Below are positions 1-8,598 of a DNA stretch of 64,000 nucleotides, in pieces (positions within the stretch are counted from its first letter, which is position 1; each line of letters begins with the position of its first letter). The DNA is from Candidatus Latescibacterota bacterium (GTDB taxonomy: Bacteria; Krumholzibacteriota; Krumholzibacteriia; G020349025), in contig CP070763.1 in assembly GCA_020349025.1 (NCBI GenBank), positions 2,241,140 to 2,305,139 on the forward strand, in the 5' to 3' direction. The notes under the pieces were generated by a model that had not been told where the DNA came from, ran no database searches, and saw only the letters and a list, made by a program, of their open reading frames with translations. A program made the position numbers and the translations under genes.

Positions 1-246
1 GACGATGGCGTCGACCTCGGCCAAATGGGCGGCCATGGCGGCCCGGAAAGCGGGGAGGTAGTGCTCGTCCTCGATCTCGTCGAAGGGGGGGACACCGAAG
101 GGTGTGTTCCACTCCACGAGAAGCGGATTGTTGGCGATGTCATGCACGACGTCGGACTCCTTCTCCTGCTGGCGGAACCCGCCAGCGCTGGCCGCAAGCA
201 CCAGCACCACGGCGACCCGAATCGAGAAACGCGCACGGGAACTCAT
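1..246 (-). CDS. Exported M3-family peptidyl-dipeptidase (Dcp-like), N-terminal fragment
   Basis: Only the first 82 codons are inside the window; the rest lies off the left edge. A basic start (MSSRARFSIR) and the hydrophobic stretch VAVVLVLAASAG form a signal peptide. The mature N-terminus reads NNPLLVEWNTPFGVPPFDEI and then DEHYLPAFRAAM, the opening typical of the Dcp/oligopeptidase branch of zinc metallopeptidase family M3. In that family the HExxH zinc site lies far downstream, so it cannot be inspected here. The ATG is preceded by AAGGAG with an 8-nt gap, which fixes the start. The expected role is periplasmic or extracellular removal of C-terminal dipeptides from peptides; the signal peptide sets it apart from the cytosolic enzyme. 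An ACE-like M2 dipeptidase lies about 14 kb away. Confidence 0.85.
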   Translation of the reverse strand, partial: MSSRARFSIRVAVVLVLAASAGGFRQQEKESDVVHDIANNPLLVEWNTPFGVPPFDEIEDEHYLPAFRAAMAAHLAEVDAIV

Positions 247-315
247 GGGATCGACTCCTTGGCCTGCTCAAACCCGCGTCTGAGGATCGAAGACGATGCT
301 ACAGCGAGGACCAAC

Positions 316-321
316 ATTATA
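316..321 (-). promoter_or_regulatory. Possible -10 box upstream of the M3 peptidase gene
   Basis: Reading the minus strand, a perfect TATAAT lies about 70 nt upstream of the ATG at 246, in the gap between the peptidase and the next gene. No convincing -35 hexamer is seen at 16-18 nt, so the call rests on the -10 match and its position alone. Confidence 0.3.
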
Positions 322-532
322 TGGTAGATCGCTCACGGATGCGTCTTCCTCCACCCCCGCGGCTCGAAGCGCAGGTCGGATGGGGACACTCAACAGACAG
401 TTCAAGGGTCATGATGTCTTCGGCATGGGCGCTTGGCAAGCGTTGCGTGAGAGGATTCGAAACGCCCCGCGCACCCCGCGGGGGGAGCCGCTCCCGATTC
501 GGCGGGGGCGGGGCGGCGGTCGTGGCCGCATC

Positions 533-2395
533 TCAGCGCAGATTCACGAGCTTGCGTGTGATCGACTCGTTGCCCGCCGACAAGCGAAGCACGTAGATCC
601 CGCGGGCAATGCGGGAGCCGGTGGAATCGAGCCGATCCCAGCTCAATCTGTAGTGGCCGGCCCTTTGGCGGCCCGTGACGATGCCTCGCAGGCGCCGTCC
701 GCTCACGTCGAACACCTCGAGACGAACCGACGTCGCTTCCTCGATCGAGTAGTGGATCTCCAAAGCCTCCGTCACCACGTCTTCGACGCGCTGCAGAGTG
801 AGCCTTGGCAAGGAACGAGCGGCTTCGCCGTGCGGCGATGGCTGCGACGACGCCGACTGCGCCTGCGTCGCGTAGGAGGAGCGGCGCTTGTTCCCACGCA
901 GGCACGTCGTGCCCTCGTCGACCTCGCGATCACAGTCGTTGTCGATGCCGTCGCACACTTCACGCGCGTCGGGATGGACGTTCGGCATCGCATCGTCGCA
1001 GTCACGCCCCGTGAACGTGCAGGAGGGCAGAGGCTCGACACCATAGCCATCGCCATCGGCATCGACGCACTCACAAGTTGCCGCATCATCGGCTGCACCG
1101 GAGCAATCGTTGTCGAAGGTGTCGCCACACACCTCGGGCATGCCCGGATTGATCTCGGCGCTGGCAACGCGACACGCCAGATCGGTCAGGTTCGAGGTCC
1201 AATACGATTCGTCCGCTTGCCAGACCATTCGTTTGAGGCGCAGGTCTCGCCCATGAGCGGCCCAGTCGCCGGAGTTCGGATTCGCGACACTCTGCGACTG
1301 GATCCAGGTGTCGCCTTCGCGGACGATCACCTCGATGGCGTTGACCCCCCGATCCGGTGTATAACCGCGGTACTCCCAGTTGGCACTGCCGTCTGGCGTT
1401 GCGTCGAGCGAGCGTGAGGTGACGTATTGCACCATGGAGCATGAGGAGTCGGCGCAATCCGGGTTCGCAGGATCTTCGTCACGCCAATCGGTGAAGGTCA
1501 GATAGTAGAGCCGATCGTAGCGGGTGACGAACGCGTTCTCCGCCGCGCCCCCCGAGCGCTGACCGAGAATGCCTCCTTCGGCACTGGTCAGGGTCTTCGT
1601 GGCCTCGATGTATCCGGCGCCGATCCAGTGGAGCAGATCGGTCGAGGTCGCGACCGAGATTGCATCGCTCTGCGTGCCAGGCACGTCGAGCCGCGTGGTG
1701 ACGAGCATCACCCAGCGTTCGGTGTCTGCGTCGCGGATCACGAACGGATCGCGGCACTGCGCGTCGTAGGCGCCGCCCCTGCTCCACGCGGTCCACGGCT
1801 CGTCGCAGTCGTACACGCATCCATCCCCGCCGGCTCCAGCGCAGTCGTTGATGGGGTACCGCGTCCAATGCACGAGATCGGTCGATGTGGCCACGCCGAT
1901 TCGCTGGATCGCGTTGGGGTCCGTCCCCGGACCGGTGGTCCCGGTGTAGAACATGTAGTAGACCCCGTTGCTCTCGACGACGTTGGGCGCCCAGAGGGCA
2001 TGCGAGTCCCAGGCTCCGGTGCTGGGTGTGAGCACGGCCCCCGGGGGCTCGAGCATCAAGGTCTGCAGGTCGGGCGTCGTCGCGTGGAAGATGCTCTGGG
2101 AGGGGGCGCCGGCGTGGTTGAACAGATGGAACACGCCGTGGACGTCCTCGATCCAGGCGTGGTCTGCAATCGGAAATGCTCCGTGCAGGAACGTCGGTGC
2201 AGCGGCCGGGTCGCATGCGGACGTTCCTTCGATGAACACGGAGGAGAGCTGATCGACGCAGTCGGATCCGCCGTGGCTCACGCCCACGTAGCCGTCCCCG
2301 TCGACGTCGCGCCTCACCGCACTGGCGATGTCGACGGCAATGCACAGCAGGAATGCGCAGGCGCCGAAGAAGCGAATGCTGCTACGGGTTTTCAT
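533..2395 (-). CDS. Secreted GH43/GH32-like beta-propeller glycosidase with MopE-type motif and C-terminal sorting tail
   Basis: 620 residues from the ATG at 2395; an in-frame ATG five codons upstream is possible. Residues 1-26 are a signal peptide (MKTRSSIRFF then hydrophobic, ending ASA). About residues 60-400 resemble five-bladed-propeller glycosidases: the blades carry WAPNVVESNGVYYMFYTG and CRDPFVI, the DPF motif common in the GH43/GH32/GH117 clans, plus repeated ATSTDLxHW strands. Residues about 425-500 are cysteine/aspartate-rich (DADGDGYG, GRDCDD, CDGIDNDCD), matching the MopE metal-binding motif. The last 90 residues (DVSGRRLRG, YRLSWD, GIYVLRL, RKLVNLR) form a FlgD-like / type IX sorting tail. 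It probably cleaves an extracellular polysaccharide, but the substrate cannot be told. It is monocistronic as far as the spacing shows. Confidence 0.8.
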   Translation of the reverse strand: MKTRSSIRFFGACAFLLCIAVDIASAVRRDVDGDGYVGVSHGGSDCVDQLSSVFIEGTSACDPAAAPTFLHGAFPIADHAWIEDVHGVFHLFNHAGAPSQSIFHATTPDLQTLMLEPPGAVLTPSTGAWDSHALWAPNVVESNGVYYMFYTGTTGPGTDPNAIQRIGVATSTDLVHWTRYPINDCAGAGGDGCVYDCDEPWTAWSRGGAYDAQCRDPFVIRDADTERWVMLVTTRLDVPGTQSDAISVATSTDLLHWIGAGYIEATKTLTSAEGGILGQRSGGAAENAFVTRYDRLYYLTFTDWRDEDPANPDCADSSCSMVQYVTSRSLDATPDGSANWEYRGYTPDRGVNAIEVIVREGDTWIQSQSVANPNSGDWAAHGRDLRLKRMVWQADESYWTSNLTDLACRVASAEINPGMPEVCGDTFDNDCSGAADDAATCECVDADGDGYGVEPLPSCTFTGRDCDDAMPNVHPDAREVCDGIDNDCDREVDEGTTCLRGNKRRSSYATQAQSASSQPSPHGEAARSLPRLTLQRVEDVVTEALEIHYSIEEATSVRLEVFDVSGRRLRGIVTGRQRAGHYRLSWDRLDSTGSRIARGIYVLRLSAGNESITRKLVNLR

Positions 2396-2493
2396 CTCGA
2401 GAGCTGCCATCCACGAAGCGGTTCAAGGCGAGCGAGATTCTAGCACAGACGGTGGGGAGCCGCTGCTGGTATCGGGCTCCTCCTTCCCCTGAT

Positions 2494-2721
2494 TCAAGGA
2501 CACGGGGTCAAAGGCGGTGTCGGCGAGCGTACGAGCATGAGCGTCGCGAGGGGCGCCGCCAAGCACGAATCGGTTTCGATCATCCAGATGTCGAGCTTTT
2601 CGGCGTGGGGGCCGATGAAGATCCAACGGCCATCGCTCGAGAGCGAGAAGAAGTCGAGGAGCCGCATCGTCGCCAGTTCACGGGAAACGAACAGCCTGTC
2701 GATCGCCGTGGATGCGGTCAA
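2494..2721 (-). pseudogene. Possible remnant of a TolB/PD40-type beta-propeller protein
   Basis: The 325-nt gap between recQ and the glycosidase holds a 75-codon frame whose only possible start is a TTG touching the recQ stop. The stretch LDFFSLSSDGRWIFIGPHAE followed by KLDIWMIE looks like the closing blade of a WD40-like/TolB (PD40) propeller, where SxDGRxI and DIW recur. The frame then runs into a proline-rich end without similarity. No ribosome-binding site is seen. I read it as the 3' scrap of a longer propeller gene that was deleted. A chance open frame remains possible. Confidence 0.35.
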
Positions 2722-4329
2722 TCAGGAGTCGCGCAGCAGCTCGAGGAACGCATCCCCGTATCGACGCAGCTTCGCCGGCCCGACGCCCGTGATGTCGAGG
2801 AGTGCAGCGCTCGTTTGCGGCACGCGACGCGCCATCTCGCGCAGCACGGCATCACTGAACACGATGTAGGCGGGAACCTTCTCCGCATCTGCGAGCCGCT
2901 TGCGCAGCACGCGCAGGCGTTGGAAAAGCTCCTCGGCAGCTGCGGGGTCGAGTGTGTCCGGCGCACCCGTCGCGTCTCCACCGCCCGTCTCGGTGGACGC
3001 CGCGCGCGCCCCCCTGGTGACGAGCGCCGAGCCTTGCACGGTCGCCGCCGGGCGTTTCGGAAGGCGCGAGGAGGACACGACGATCGCCTCGAGCCCGCGT
3101 CCGCTGCAGACGTCGCACGATTCGCCGCAAGAATCGATCTCCTCGTCGAAGTGGCTTACGAGGGCTCGGTGCCGACATTCTCCGCGCTCGAGGAGCTCGA
3201 AGAGGTCGACCGTCTTTCGGCGCGTTTCGGCGCGCAGCAGCGGGTCGTCGACGGCGTTCAGGAAATGGTCGTAGCCGATGACATCGGCCCATGAATACAT
3301 GAGGACACAGTCGCTTCGCAGGCCATCACGTCCCGCGCGCCCGATCTCCTGGTACCACGCTTCGACGCTTCTCGGCATGTCGCGATGTACGATCAAACGC
3401 ACGTTGCTCTTGTCGATCCCCATGCCGAAGGCAATCGTCGCGACGATCACCTCCACTTCGTCCCGCGCGAAAGCGTCCTGGTTGTGGCGCCGCTCCTCGT
3501 CCGCAAGCCCCGCGTGGTATGGCAGCGCCCGAATCCCCTGCGTGCGCAACCACTGCGTCGTGCTGTCCACCGACTTGCGGCTGCGGCAGTAGACGATGCC
3601 GCTCTCCCCCGAGTGGCGAAGAATGACGCCGCCGACGTCGCGTCTCGAGTTGCGGCCGCTCCCCTTCTTCTGCGCCGTGATGACGAGGTTGGGCCTGAAG
3701 AAGGAACCCTTGTGTCCCTCCGGTTTCGACATCCCGAGCTGCTGCAGGATGTCGCGCGCCACCCGGCGGGTCGCGGTCGCGGTGAGCGCGAGGACCGGGA
3801 TGTCTCCGAGCTCCTGCTTGAGCCCCCGCAGCCTGCGATAGGCGGGCCGGAAATCGTGTCCCCAGTGGCTGATGCAGTGCGCCTCATCCACCACCACCAG
3901 GCTCACGTTGCACTCGGCGATGATGTCGCGCAGCGAGCCCTCGAGCCCCTCCGGCGCCACGTAGACGAGCTCCAGCTCGCCGCGGCGCAGTTCGGAGAGC
4001 ACGCGACGGCGATCTTCCCACTCGAGACTCGAGTTCAGCATGGCGGCCCGAAAGCCGAGTCGCAACAGCGCGTCGACCTGATCCTTCATCAATGAGATGA
4101 GCGGGGAGATCACCAGCACCGCGCCGGGCAGGATCTTGGCGGGGATCTGGAAGGTGAGGGACTTGCCGGCACCCGTCGGCATGACGCCGATGCAATCGCG
4201 TCCCCGCAGCACCGCGTCGATGATGTGGCGCTGGCCCGGGCGGAACTCCCGATAGCCGAAAACCGATTCCAGCACCTGCTGCGGTTCGGTCGTTTTGATC
4301 TCGAACAGCGGGCCGTGTCGTTGGCTCAC
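2722..4329 (-). CDS. recQ: ATP-dependent DNA helicase RecQ, short form lacking the winged-helix region
   Basis: Superfamily 2 3'-5' helicase that unwinds recombination and stalled-fork intermediates. Visible in order: the GYREFRPGQ Q-like motif, Walker A MPTGAGKS, the DEAH box VVVDEAHCISHWGHDFRP, ALTATAT (motif III), IVYCRSRKSV (IV), VIVATIAFGMGIDK (V), IGRAGRDG (VI), a zinc cluster with cysteines in GECRH and SCGESCDVCSG, then an HRDC domain over the last 80 residues (ITGVGPAKLRRYG). The winged-helix part of RQC is absent; about 50 low-complexity residues join zinc cluster and HRDC. I prefer the GTG at 4329, 11 nt after GGGAGG; a GTG at 4404 without Shine-Dalgarno would add 25 residues. It is divergent from the heptosyltransferase. 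Confidence 0.9.
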   Translation of the reverse strand: MSQRHGPLFEIKTTEPQQVLESVFGYREFRPGQRHIIDAVLRGRDCIGVMPTGAGKSLTFQIPAKILPGAVLVISPLISLMKDQVDALLRLGFRAAMLNSSLEWEDRRRVLSELRRGELELVYVAPEGLEGSLRDIIAECNVSLVVVDEAHCISHWGHDFRPAYRRLRGLKQELGDIPVLALTATATRRVARDILQQLGMSKPEGHKGSFFRPNLVITAQKKGSGRNSRRDVGGVILRHSGESGIVYCRSRKSVDSTTQWLRTQGIRALPYHAGLADEERRHNQDAFARDEVEVIVATIAFGMGIDKSNVRLIVHRDMPRSVEAWYQEIGRAGRDGLRSDCVLMYSWADVIGYDHFLNAVDDPLLRAETRRKTVDLFELLERGECRHRALVSHFDEEIDSCGESCDVCSGRGLEAIVVSSSRLPKRPAATVQGSALVTRGARAASTETGGGDATGAPDTLDPAAAEELFQRLRVLRKRLADAEKVPAYIVFSDAVLREMARRVPQTSAALLDITGVGPAKLRRYGDAFLELLRDS

Positions 4330-4572
4330 CGGCTCAGCGTCCTCCCGCGCCACACTCCATCCGTCATCGCTGCGCGCCTGCTCGGGACGCCGCGCCGGCT
4401 GCACAAGCTATGGCATCGAAGCGGGCTGCGTCCAGACCCCGTCACGGCGGAGCGGCGGTCGAAGAGCCCGATCGCGGATCGCTTTCATTCGCCCATGCGC
4501 GCCTCGAACGGATGGTGTAACCTGTTCTGTCGATGGGTGTTCGAAGCGCTGGAGGGGCACCGGAGGGCGAGC

Positions 4573-5661
4573 GTGAGGGATCATCCGCGCATCCTGGTGG
4601 TGCGACCCGACCGCGTCGGAGACGTGATTCTCGCGACGCCACTCATCCGTGCGCTCCGACAGACGTTCCCGGACGCCCACCTGACGGCACTCGTGCGCCC
4701 GTACACGAGCCCACTGCTGGAGAACAGCCCGCACCTGGACGATGTTCTGCTCGACGATCCGGGCGGCCGCGACGCCGGAGGTCGCGGCTTCTGGCGTCAG
4801 GTTGCGAGCCTCCGCCGACACCGCTTCGACACGGCGCTGCTCCTGCTCCCGAACAAACGTCACGCGTGGATGCTCTTCCTGGCGGGGATTCGCACTCGCA
4901 TCGGAGTCGGAAGGAAGCTCTATCAGGTGATGACCTTCATGCGCTCCGTGAGCCGTAATCGGTACGTCCCGCTCCGACACGAAGCGGATTACTGTCTCGA
5001 CCTGGGGCGTGCCATTGGCGTCGACGCAAACGATCTCTCGACGGAGATCTTCCTCACACCCGAGGAACGCGATCGGGCCTGGCGTACTCTGGTCGGTGCG
5101 GCGCGCGAGCGGCTCGAGCCGAAGAGGCTCATCGGAATCCACCCCGGAAGCGGTGGCTCGGCGCCGAACTGGAGCGTCGGGCGCTACGTCGATCTGGCGC
5201 GGCGGCTCCTGCGGGAGGAGAGCGTCCATCTCGTTCTCACCGGGGGGGCAGAGGAGAGAGGGCTCGCGAGTGCATTCCAAGCACTCGACGAGCGACGCGT
5301 CACGAATCTCATGGGCCAGTTGCAGCTACGCGAAACGGCCAGCGTCATCGCACACCTGGCCGTGCTGGTCTCGCCGAGCACGGGCCCGATGCACATGGCT
5401 GCGGCGCTCCGCGTACCGACCGTATCCCTCTTCTGCAAGCTGACCGCGTGCTCGCCACACCTGTGGGGACCGCAAGGCAACCAGGCGTGGATCGTCGAGC
5501 CGGAGAGCGAATGTCAATACGAGCCCGGCGTCGCACACGAGTGCGTCGAGCGTGGGGTCGAAGTGGACCGTGTCGCGCGCATCGTCCGCGAGGCCCTCAC
5601 GACGGCTCGGGCGGGTGGTCGATCGAGGCACCCACGCGTCGCGACGCCGCGCGTCACCTGA
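4573..5661 (+). CDS. GT9 heptosyltransferase-like glycosyltransferase
   Basis: 362 residues of the ADP-heptose:LPS heptosyltransferase family (GT9, GT-B fold). The N-terminal Rossmann half opens with ILVVRPDRVGDVILATPLI, the family hallmark. The C-terminal half carries IGIHPGSGGSAPNWS and SPSTGPMHMAAAL, which form the nucleotide-sugar site. Such enzymes act on the cytosolic face of the inner membrane during LPS core or other glycan assembly. I start at GTG 4573, behind GGAGGG with a 5-nt gap; the frame is open further upstream but without a ribosome-binding site. It stands alone between divergent recQ and a downstream lipoprotein, so no LPS cluster context confirms the sugar. The C-terminus (RSRHPRVATPRVT) is a basic tail unlike the family core. 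Confidence 0.85.
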   Translation: MRDHPRILVVRPDRVGDVILATPLIRALRQTFPDAHLTALVRPYTSPLLENSPHLDDVLLDDPGGRDAGGRGFWRQVASLRRHRFDTALLLLPNKRHAWMLFLAGIRTRIGVGRKLYQVMTFMRSVSRNRYVPLRHEADYCLDLGRAIGVDANDLSTEIFLTPEERDRAWRTLVGAARERLEPKRLIGIHPGSGGSAPNWSVGRYVDLARRLLREESVHLVLTGGAEERGLASAFQALDERRVTNLMGQLQLRETASVIAHLAVLVSPSTGPMHMAAALRVPTVSLFCKLTACSPHLWGPQGNQAWIVEPESECQYEPGVAHECVERGVEVDRVARIVREALTTARAGGRSRHPRVATPRVT

Positions 5662-5869
5662 TCGAGCGACCATGGCCTCGAAATCGCTTGGTCTCCCAAG
5701 GCGCGCCGCGTGATTCTCCAGACCGACGATTCATCCGAGGGAGGAGAACGATGAGACGGCGGCGCCAGGCAACTTTTGGAGAGCGTTGCGGCACGACGAT
5801 CCGAAGCCGCGTGCCGTCGCCAGCCGGCCGGGCGCCGGGCGGAATCCACACACTCGAGAGGAGCAGGGG

Positions 5870-6439
5870 ATGAGACGTGACCAAGCGCCGAACCTCGTGC
5901 TGGCCAGTCTCCTGGCGCTTTCCCTGGTGTCCTGCCAGGCTGCGGAGCGAGCGCCGGAGGCGAGCGAAGCGGCAGTCTCGCACGAGACACCCGCGCCCGA
6001 AGCCCAGATACCGCCCCCCGAGCGCGACGTCACCGAGGCGGAGGTGCCCCAGGCCGTTCTTGCTGCTTTCAACCAGGCGTATCCAGGTGCCCACGTCAAA
6101 GGCTATTCGGAAGAGGTGTCCGAAGGGAACCTCTACTACGAAGTTTCCTTCGAGTTTCAGGGTCGACAGCTCGACGTGATCTTCGATCCCGACGGAATCA
6201 CGAACACGATCGAGGAGCAGATTCCGGTCGACGCGCTCCCGGAGAAGATGCGCCAGACGATCGAACAGGAGTTTGCCGAGTTCTCCTACGAGCGCGCCGA
6301 GACGGTGCAGAAGGGGAGCGAGAGATACTTCGAAGCCCTCGTCGTCGATGCCAAGAACGGCATGATGCACGAGATGGTCTTCTCGCCCGGAGGAGACCTG
6401 ATCGAGCGGCAGGCGAAGAAACCGGGTGAGATCGACTGA
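5870..6439 (+). CDS. Lipoprotein with PepSY-like domains
   Basis: 189 residues. A lipoprotein signal (LVLASLLALSLVSCQ, lipobox LVSC) is followed by a glutamate/proline-rich linker (about 20-50), then two units of the PepSY-like (DUF2874) type: VPQAVLAAFNQAYPGAHVKG with EVSFEFQGRQLDVIFDPDG, and LPEKMRQTIEQEFAEFSYER with EALVVDAKNG and EMVFSPGGDL. The family occurs in periplasmic proteins and is thought to modulate protein or peptide interactions, but no activity is established. The ATG sits 6 nt behind AGGAG. It is probably anchored in the outer or inner membrane facing the periplasm. No partner gene is adjacent; the next gene is convergent. Confidence 0.75.
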   Translation: MRRDQAPNLVLASLLALSLVSCQAAERAPEASEAAVSHETPAPEAQIPPPERDVTEAEVPQAVLAAFNQAYPGAHVKGYSEEVSEGNLYYEVSFEFQGRQLDVIFDPDGITNTIEEQIPVDALPEKMRQTIEQEFAEFSYERAETVQKGSERYFEALVVDAKNGMMHEMVFSPGGDLIERQAKKPGEID

Positions 6440-6457
6440 CGGCGGATACTCCGGCGC

Positions 6458-7303
6458 TCAGAGCAAGGCGACGAGATAGGAGACCCAAGCCGGGTCGTCG
6501 GCGGCGCGCTCCGCCTTGTGATAGATGCCATTGCCCTCGCCGGTCTCGTGATCGGTGCCCTCCCAATACACCTCCACCTGCGAGAAACCGGCCTCGATCA
6601 GCGTGTCACGCAGCTCGGGGAGTGTCCACAGACGCCAATCGTATTCGAATGCCCTTTTCATCTGACTGCCGTCGGGGAACTCGAAGTGGATCCGGTTGAT
6701 GGCGTTGTGCTGGATCGGGTCGAAACGATGCTGATCCCAGACGTACGTGAAGCTGTCGTGGTCTCGTCGCTCTTTCATCTGACGCTGCGCGTCCGCCCCA
6801 CCGTACGCATCGAGCATGAGCATGCCCTCACTGCGCAACGTGGTGCGCGCCTTGGCGAAGTAGTCCCGCAGCTCTCGCCTCTCCTTGAACAGGAAGTAGG
6901 AGAAATTGAAGGCGCACGTGACGTCCACCTTTTCGCACTCGGCTTCACGCACGTCCGCCTGCATGAGATGAACCCGAGCCTGCTGCTCGGGCGTCAACGC
7001 ACTGAGGTTGTGCTCGCGTCCCCAGGCGAGCGGCTCCGGGTCGAGGTCGATCCCCCAGGCGTGCTTGTCACCGTCGGCGTGGACCCAAGAACAGGAAACG
7101 GCGAAGGTCCCGCAGAAGTCCTCGCGCAGCAGGTGTGGGTCGCGCCCGAAGTGCTTCTTGAAGATCCGTCGGGCCAGCCGCACGTCGTGCTCCGGGTCCT
7201 GGACCGCCTCTTGATACAGCGTGTACTTGTCGGCTTTCTTGGCCATGCCCGCGAACTTGCCGCGCTTGGACCGTGTCTTCGTCTTCACGTTCTCGGATCC
7301 CAT
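6458..7303 (-). CDS. Class I SAM-dependent methyltransferase
   Basis: 281 residues from ATG 7303. After a lysine-rich N-terminus (KTKTRSKRGK) the protein shows the Rossmann methyltransferase order: LREDFCGTFAVSCSW in place of the glycine motif I, GIDLDPEPLAWG (acidic residue that binds the SAM ribose), MQADVRE, then VTCAFNFSYFLFKER and EGMLMLDAYGG (motifs IV-V). The C-terminal half (FDPIQHNAINRIHFEFPDGS, WTLPELRDTLIEAGFSQVEV) is that of bacterial small-molecule or unknown-substrate methyltransferases. No Shine-Dalgarno is obvious at 7303; an internal ATG at 7246 (MAKKADKY) is an alternative. Gene neighbours give no clue to the substrate. It is convergent with the PepSY lipoprotein, 18 nt apart. 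Confidence 0.75.
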   Translation of the reverse strand: MGSENVKTKTRSKRGKFAGMAKKADKYTLYQEAVQDPEHDVRLARRIFKKHFGRDPHLLREDFCGTFAVSCSWVHADGDKHAWGIDLDPEPLAWGREHNLSALTPEQQARVHLMQADVREAECEKVDVTCAFNFSYFLFKERRELRDYFAKARTTLRSEGMLMLDAYGGADAQRQMKERRDHDSFTYVWDQHRFDPIQHNAINRIHFEFPDGSQMKRAFEYDWRLWTLPELRDTLIEAGFSQVEVYWEGTDHETGEGNGIYHKAERAADDPAWVSYLVALL

Positions 7304-7506
7304 CGTTGTCTGGCGCTTGCGGGCCGTTCGGCACGCCCAGGTCGCGTGCGACGGCCCGATGGTCGATCTTGGAAGCGAGCAGCGTAGCATCGGAGCATGG
7401 CGCTCGGCGACCCTTTTGCGAGCCACCCGGCGCGATTCCGGGGAGAGCCGAGTCGACAACTCTCGCGTTGCAGAGCGCCGTTTCCCCACAAGAGACGAGG
7501 AGTCGC

Positions 7507-7536
7507 TTGAAGCCGATCGCCCACGTTCCCTATTCT
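7507..7536 (+). promoter_or_regulatory. Possible sigma70-type promoter for the DUF4097 lipoprotein
   Basis: TTGAAG and TATTCT are separated by 18 nt and lie 33 nt upstream of the ATG at 7569. Each hexamer matches four of six consensus positions. Confidence 0.3.
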
Positions 7537-7568
7537 CTGCTCATTGGCACCAGTCGGAGGGAGTCACA

Positions 7569-8354
7569 ATGGCGAGAACGAGCCTGGCCCGGCTCGCAGT
7601 CGGCCTCCTGATTCTTGGCGGCTGTGACGACCAGATCACCGAACCCAACTTCGAGATCGCAAGTGAACCCTTCTCTCTCGGCGTTGCGCTGTCGACTCAG
7701 ACGCGCTTACGCGTCGATGCGATCAACGGCTCGGTCGTCGTCAACGGCGGCTCACAATCGGATTCTCTCTCGGTCGCCGGCGTGCGCCAGGTGGGTTCCC
7801 GTACTTCGCTGGAAGACGCCGAGATGCGTCTCGCAGGCCTGCAGGTGGACTTGCAGGTGCAGGGCGACGACGTGGTCGTTGCCACGCTGCAGCCCGCGGA
7901 CACGGAGGGGCGCAACTACATCGTCGATTACGAGGTCACGCTTCCGCGCTCGTTCCAGGTCGTGATCACGAGTGCGAATGGAACCATCCGTGTTGCATCG
8001 ATCCAGAGCACCGTCTCGGTCACACACGCGAACGGACAGATCGCTCTGGCTGACATCGTGGGCAGCGTCGACGCCGGTCTTGCCAACGGGGGAATCGTTG
8101 CTGGCGTCACCTTGCCGCTCGACGGAACGATCAACCTGCAGATCGCCAACGGCGACATCGAGTTGTCGATTCCGACGACGACCTCGGCGCAGTTCTCCGC
8201 TTTGGTCGGGAACGGGGACATCGTCGTGTCAGGCGTGGAGCTGCAAGACCCGGTGCGCACGAACGGCAGCCTTTCCGGCACACTTGGTTCCGGCAGAGGT
8301 GTGATCACGCTGGGCGCCGGGAACGGGACGATTACCCTGCGAAGCTCCGGCTAG
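7569..8354 (+). CDS. Lipoprotein with DUF4097-type beta-solenoid repeats
   Basis: 261 residues. The signal MARTSLARLAVGLLILGGC has a lipobox (LILGGC). The rest is built of short beta-strand repeats centred on N-G or N-G-x-I: INGSVVVNG, ANGTIRVAS, ANGQIALAD, ANGGIVAGV, ANGDIELSI, GNGDIVVSG, TNGSLSGTL, GNGTITLRS, each about 20-25 residues apart. This is the pattern of DUF4097 (DUF4098-like, putative adhesin) proteins, which are predicted right-handed beta-helices. The function of the family is not known. GGAGGGAG precedes the ATG. The gene stands alone, divergent from the methyltransferase. Confidence 0.75.
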   Translation: MARTSLARLAVGLLILGGCDDQITEPNFEIASEPFSLGVALSTQTRLRVDAINGSVVVNGGSQSDSLSVAGVRQVGSRTSLEDAEMRLAGLQVDLQVQGDDVVVATLQPADTEGRNYIVDYEVTLPRSFQVVITSANGTIRVASIQSTVSVTHANGQIALADIVGSVDAGLANGGIVAGVTLPLDGTINLQIANGDIELSIPTTTSAQFSALVGNGDIVVSGVELQDPVRTNGSLSGTLGSGRGVITLGAGNGTITLRSSG

Positions 8355-8598
8355 GCGCAGCTGCTCGACTCCCGTGCGCGGGCATCGAGGCGTGGGTGAG
8401 GCTCGCTCCGGCGTGATCACGTTCCTGGCGCCCGCTGCCGCGCGTCTGGGCCGATCCGTGCCCAGGCGCGACGCCTCCGCACGGCGCAAGCCGCGTCGCC
8501 GGGCGCCCAGAAGTTCCGAACGCTCCCAGTTGTTGCGAACGGTTTGGCGCGCATTCTGCTCCGACCCGGGAGAACTGTATTCTTCGGGGAGTCGTTCC

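Noticed and set aside
1189-1200. GGTTCGA-like T-loop resembling a tRNA
   Set aside because: It lies inside the glycosidase reading frame and no cloverleaf arms can be paired around it.
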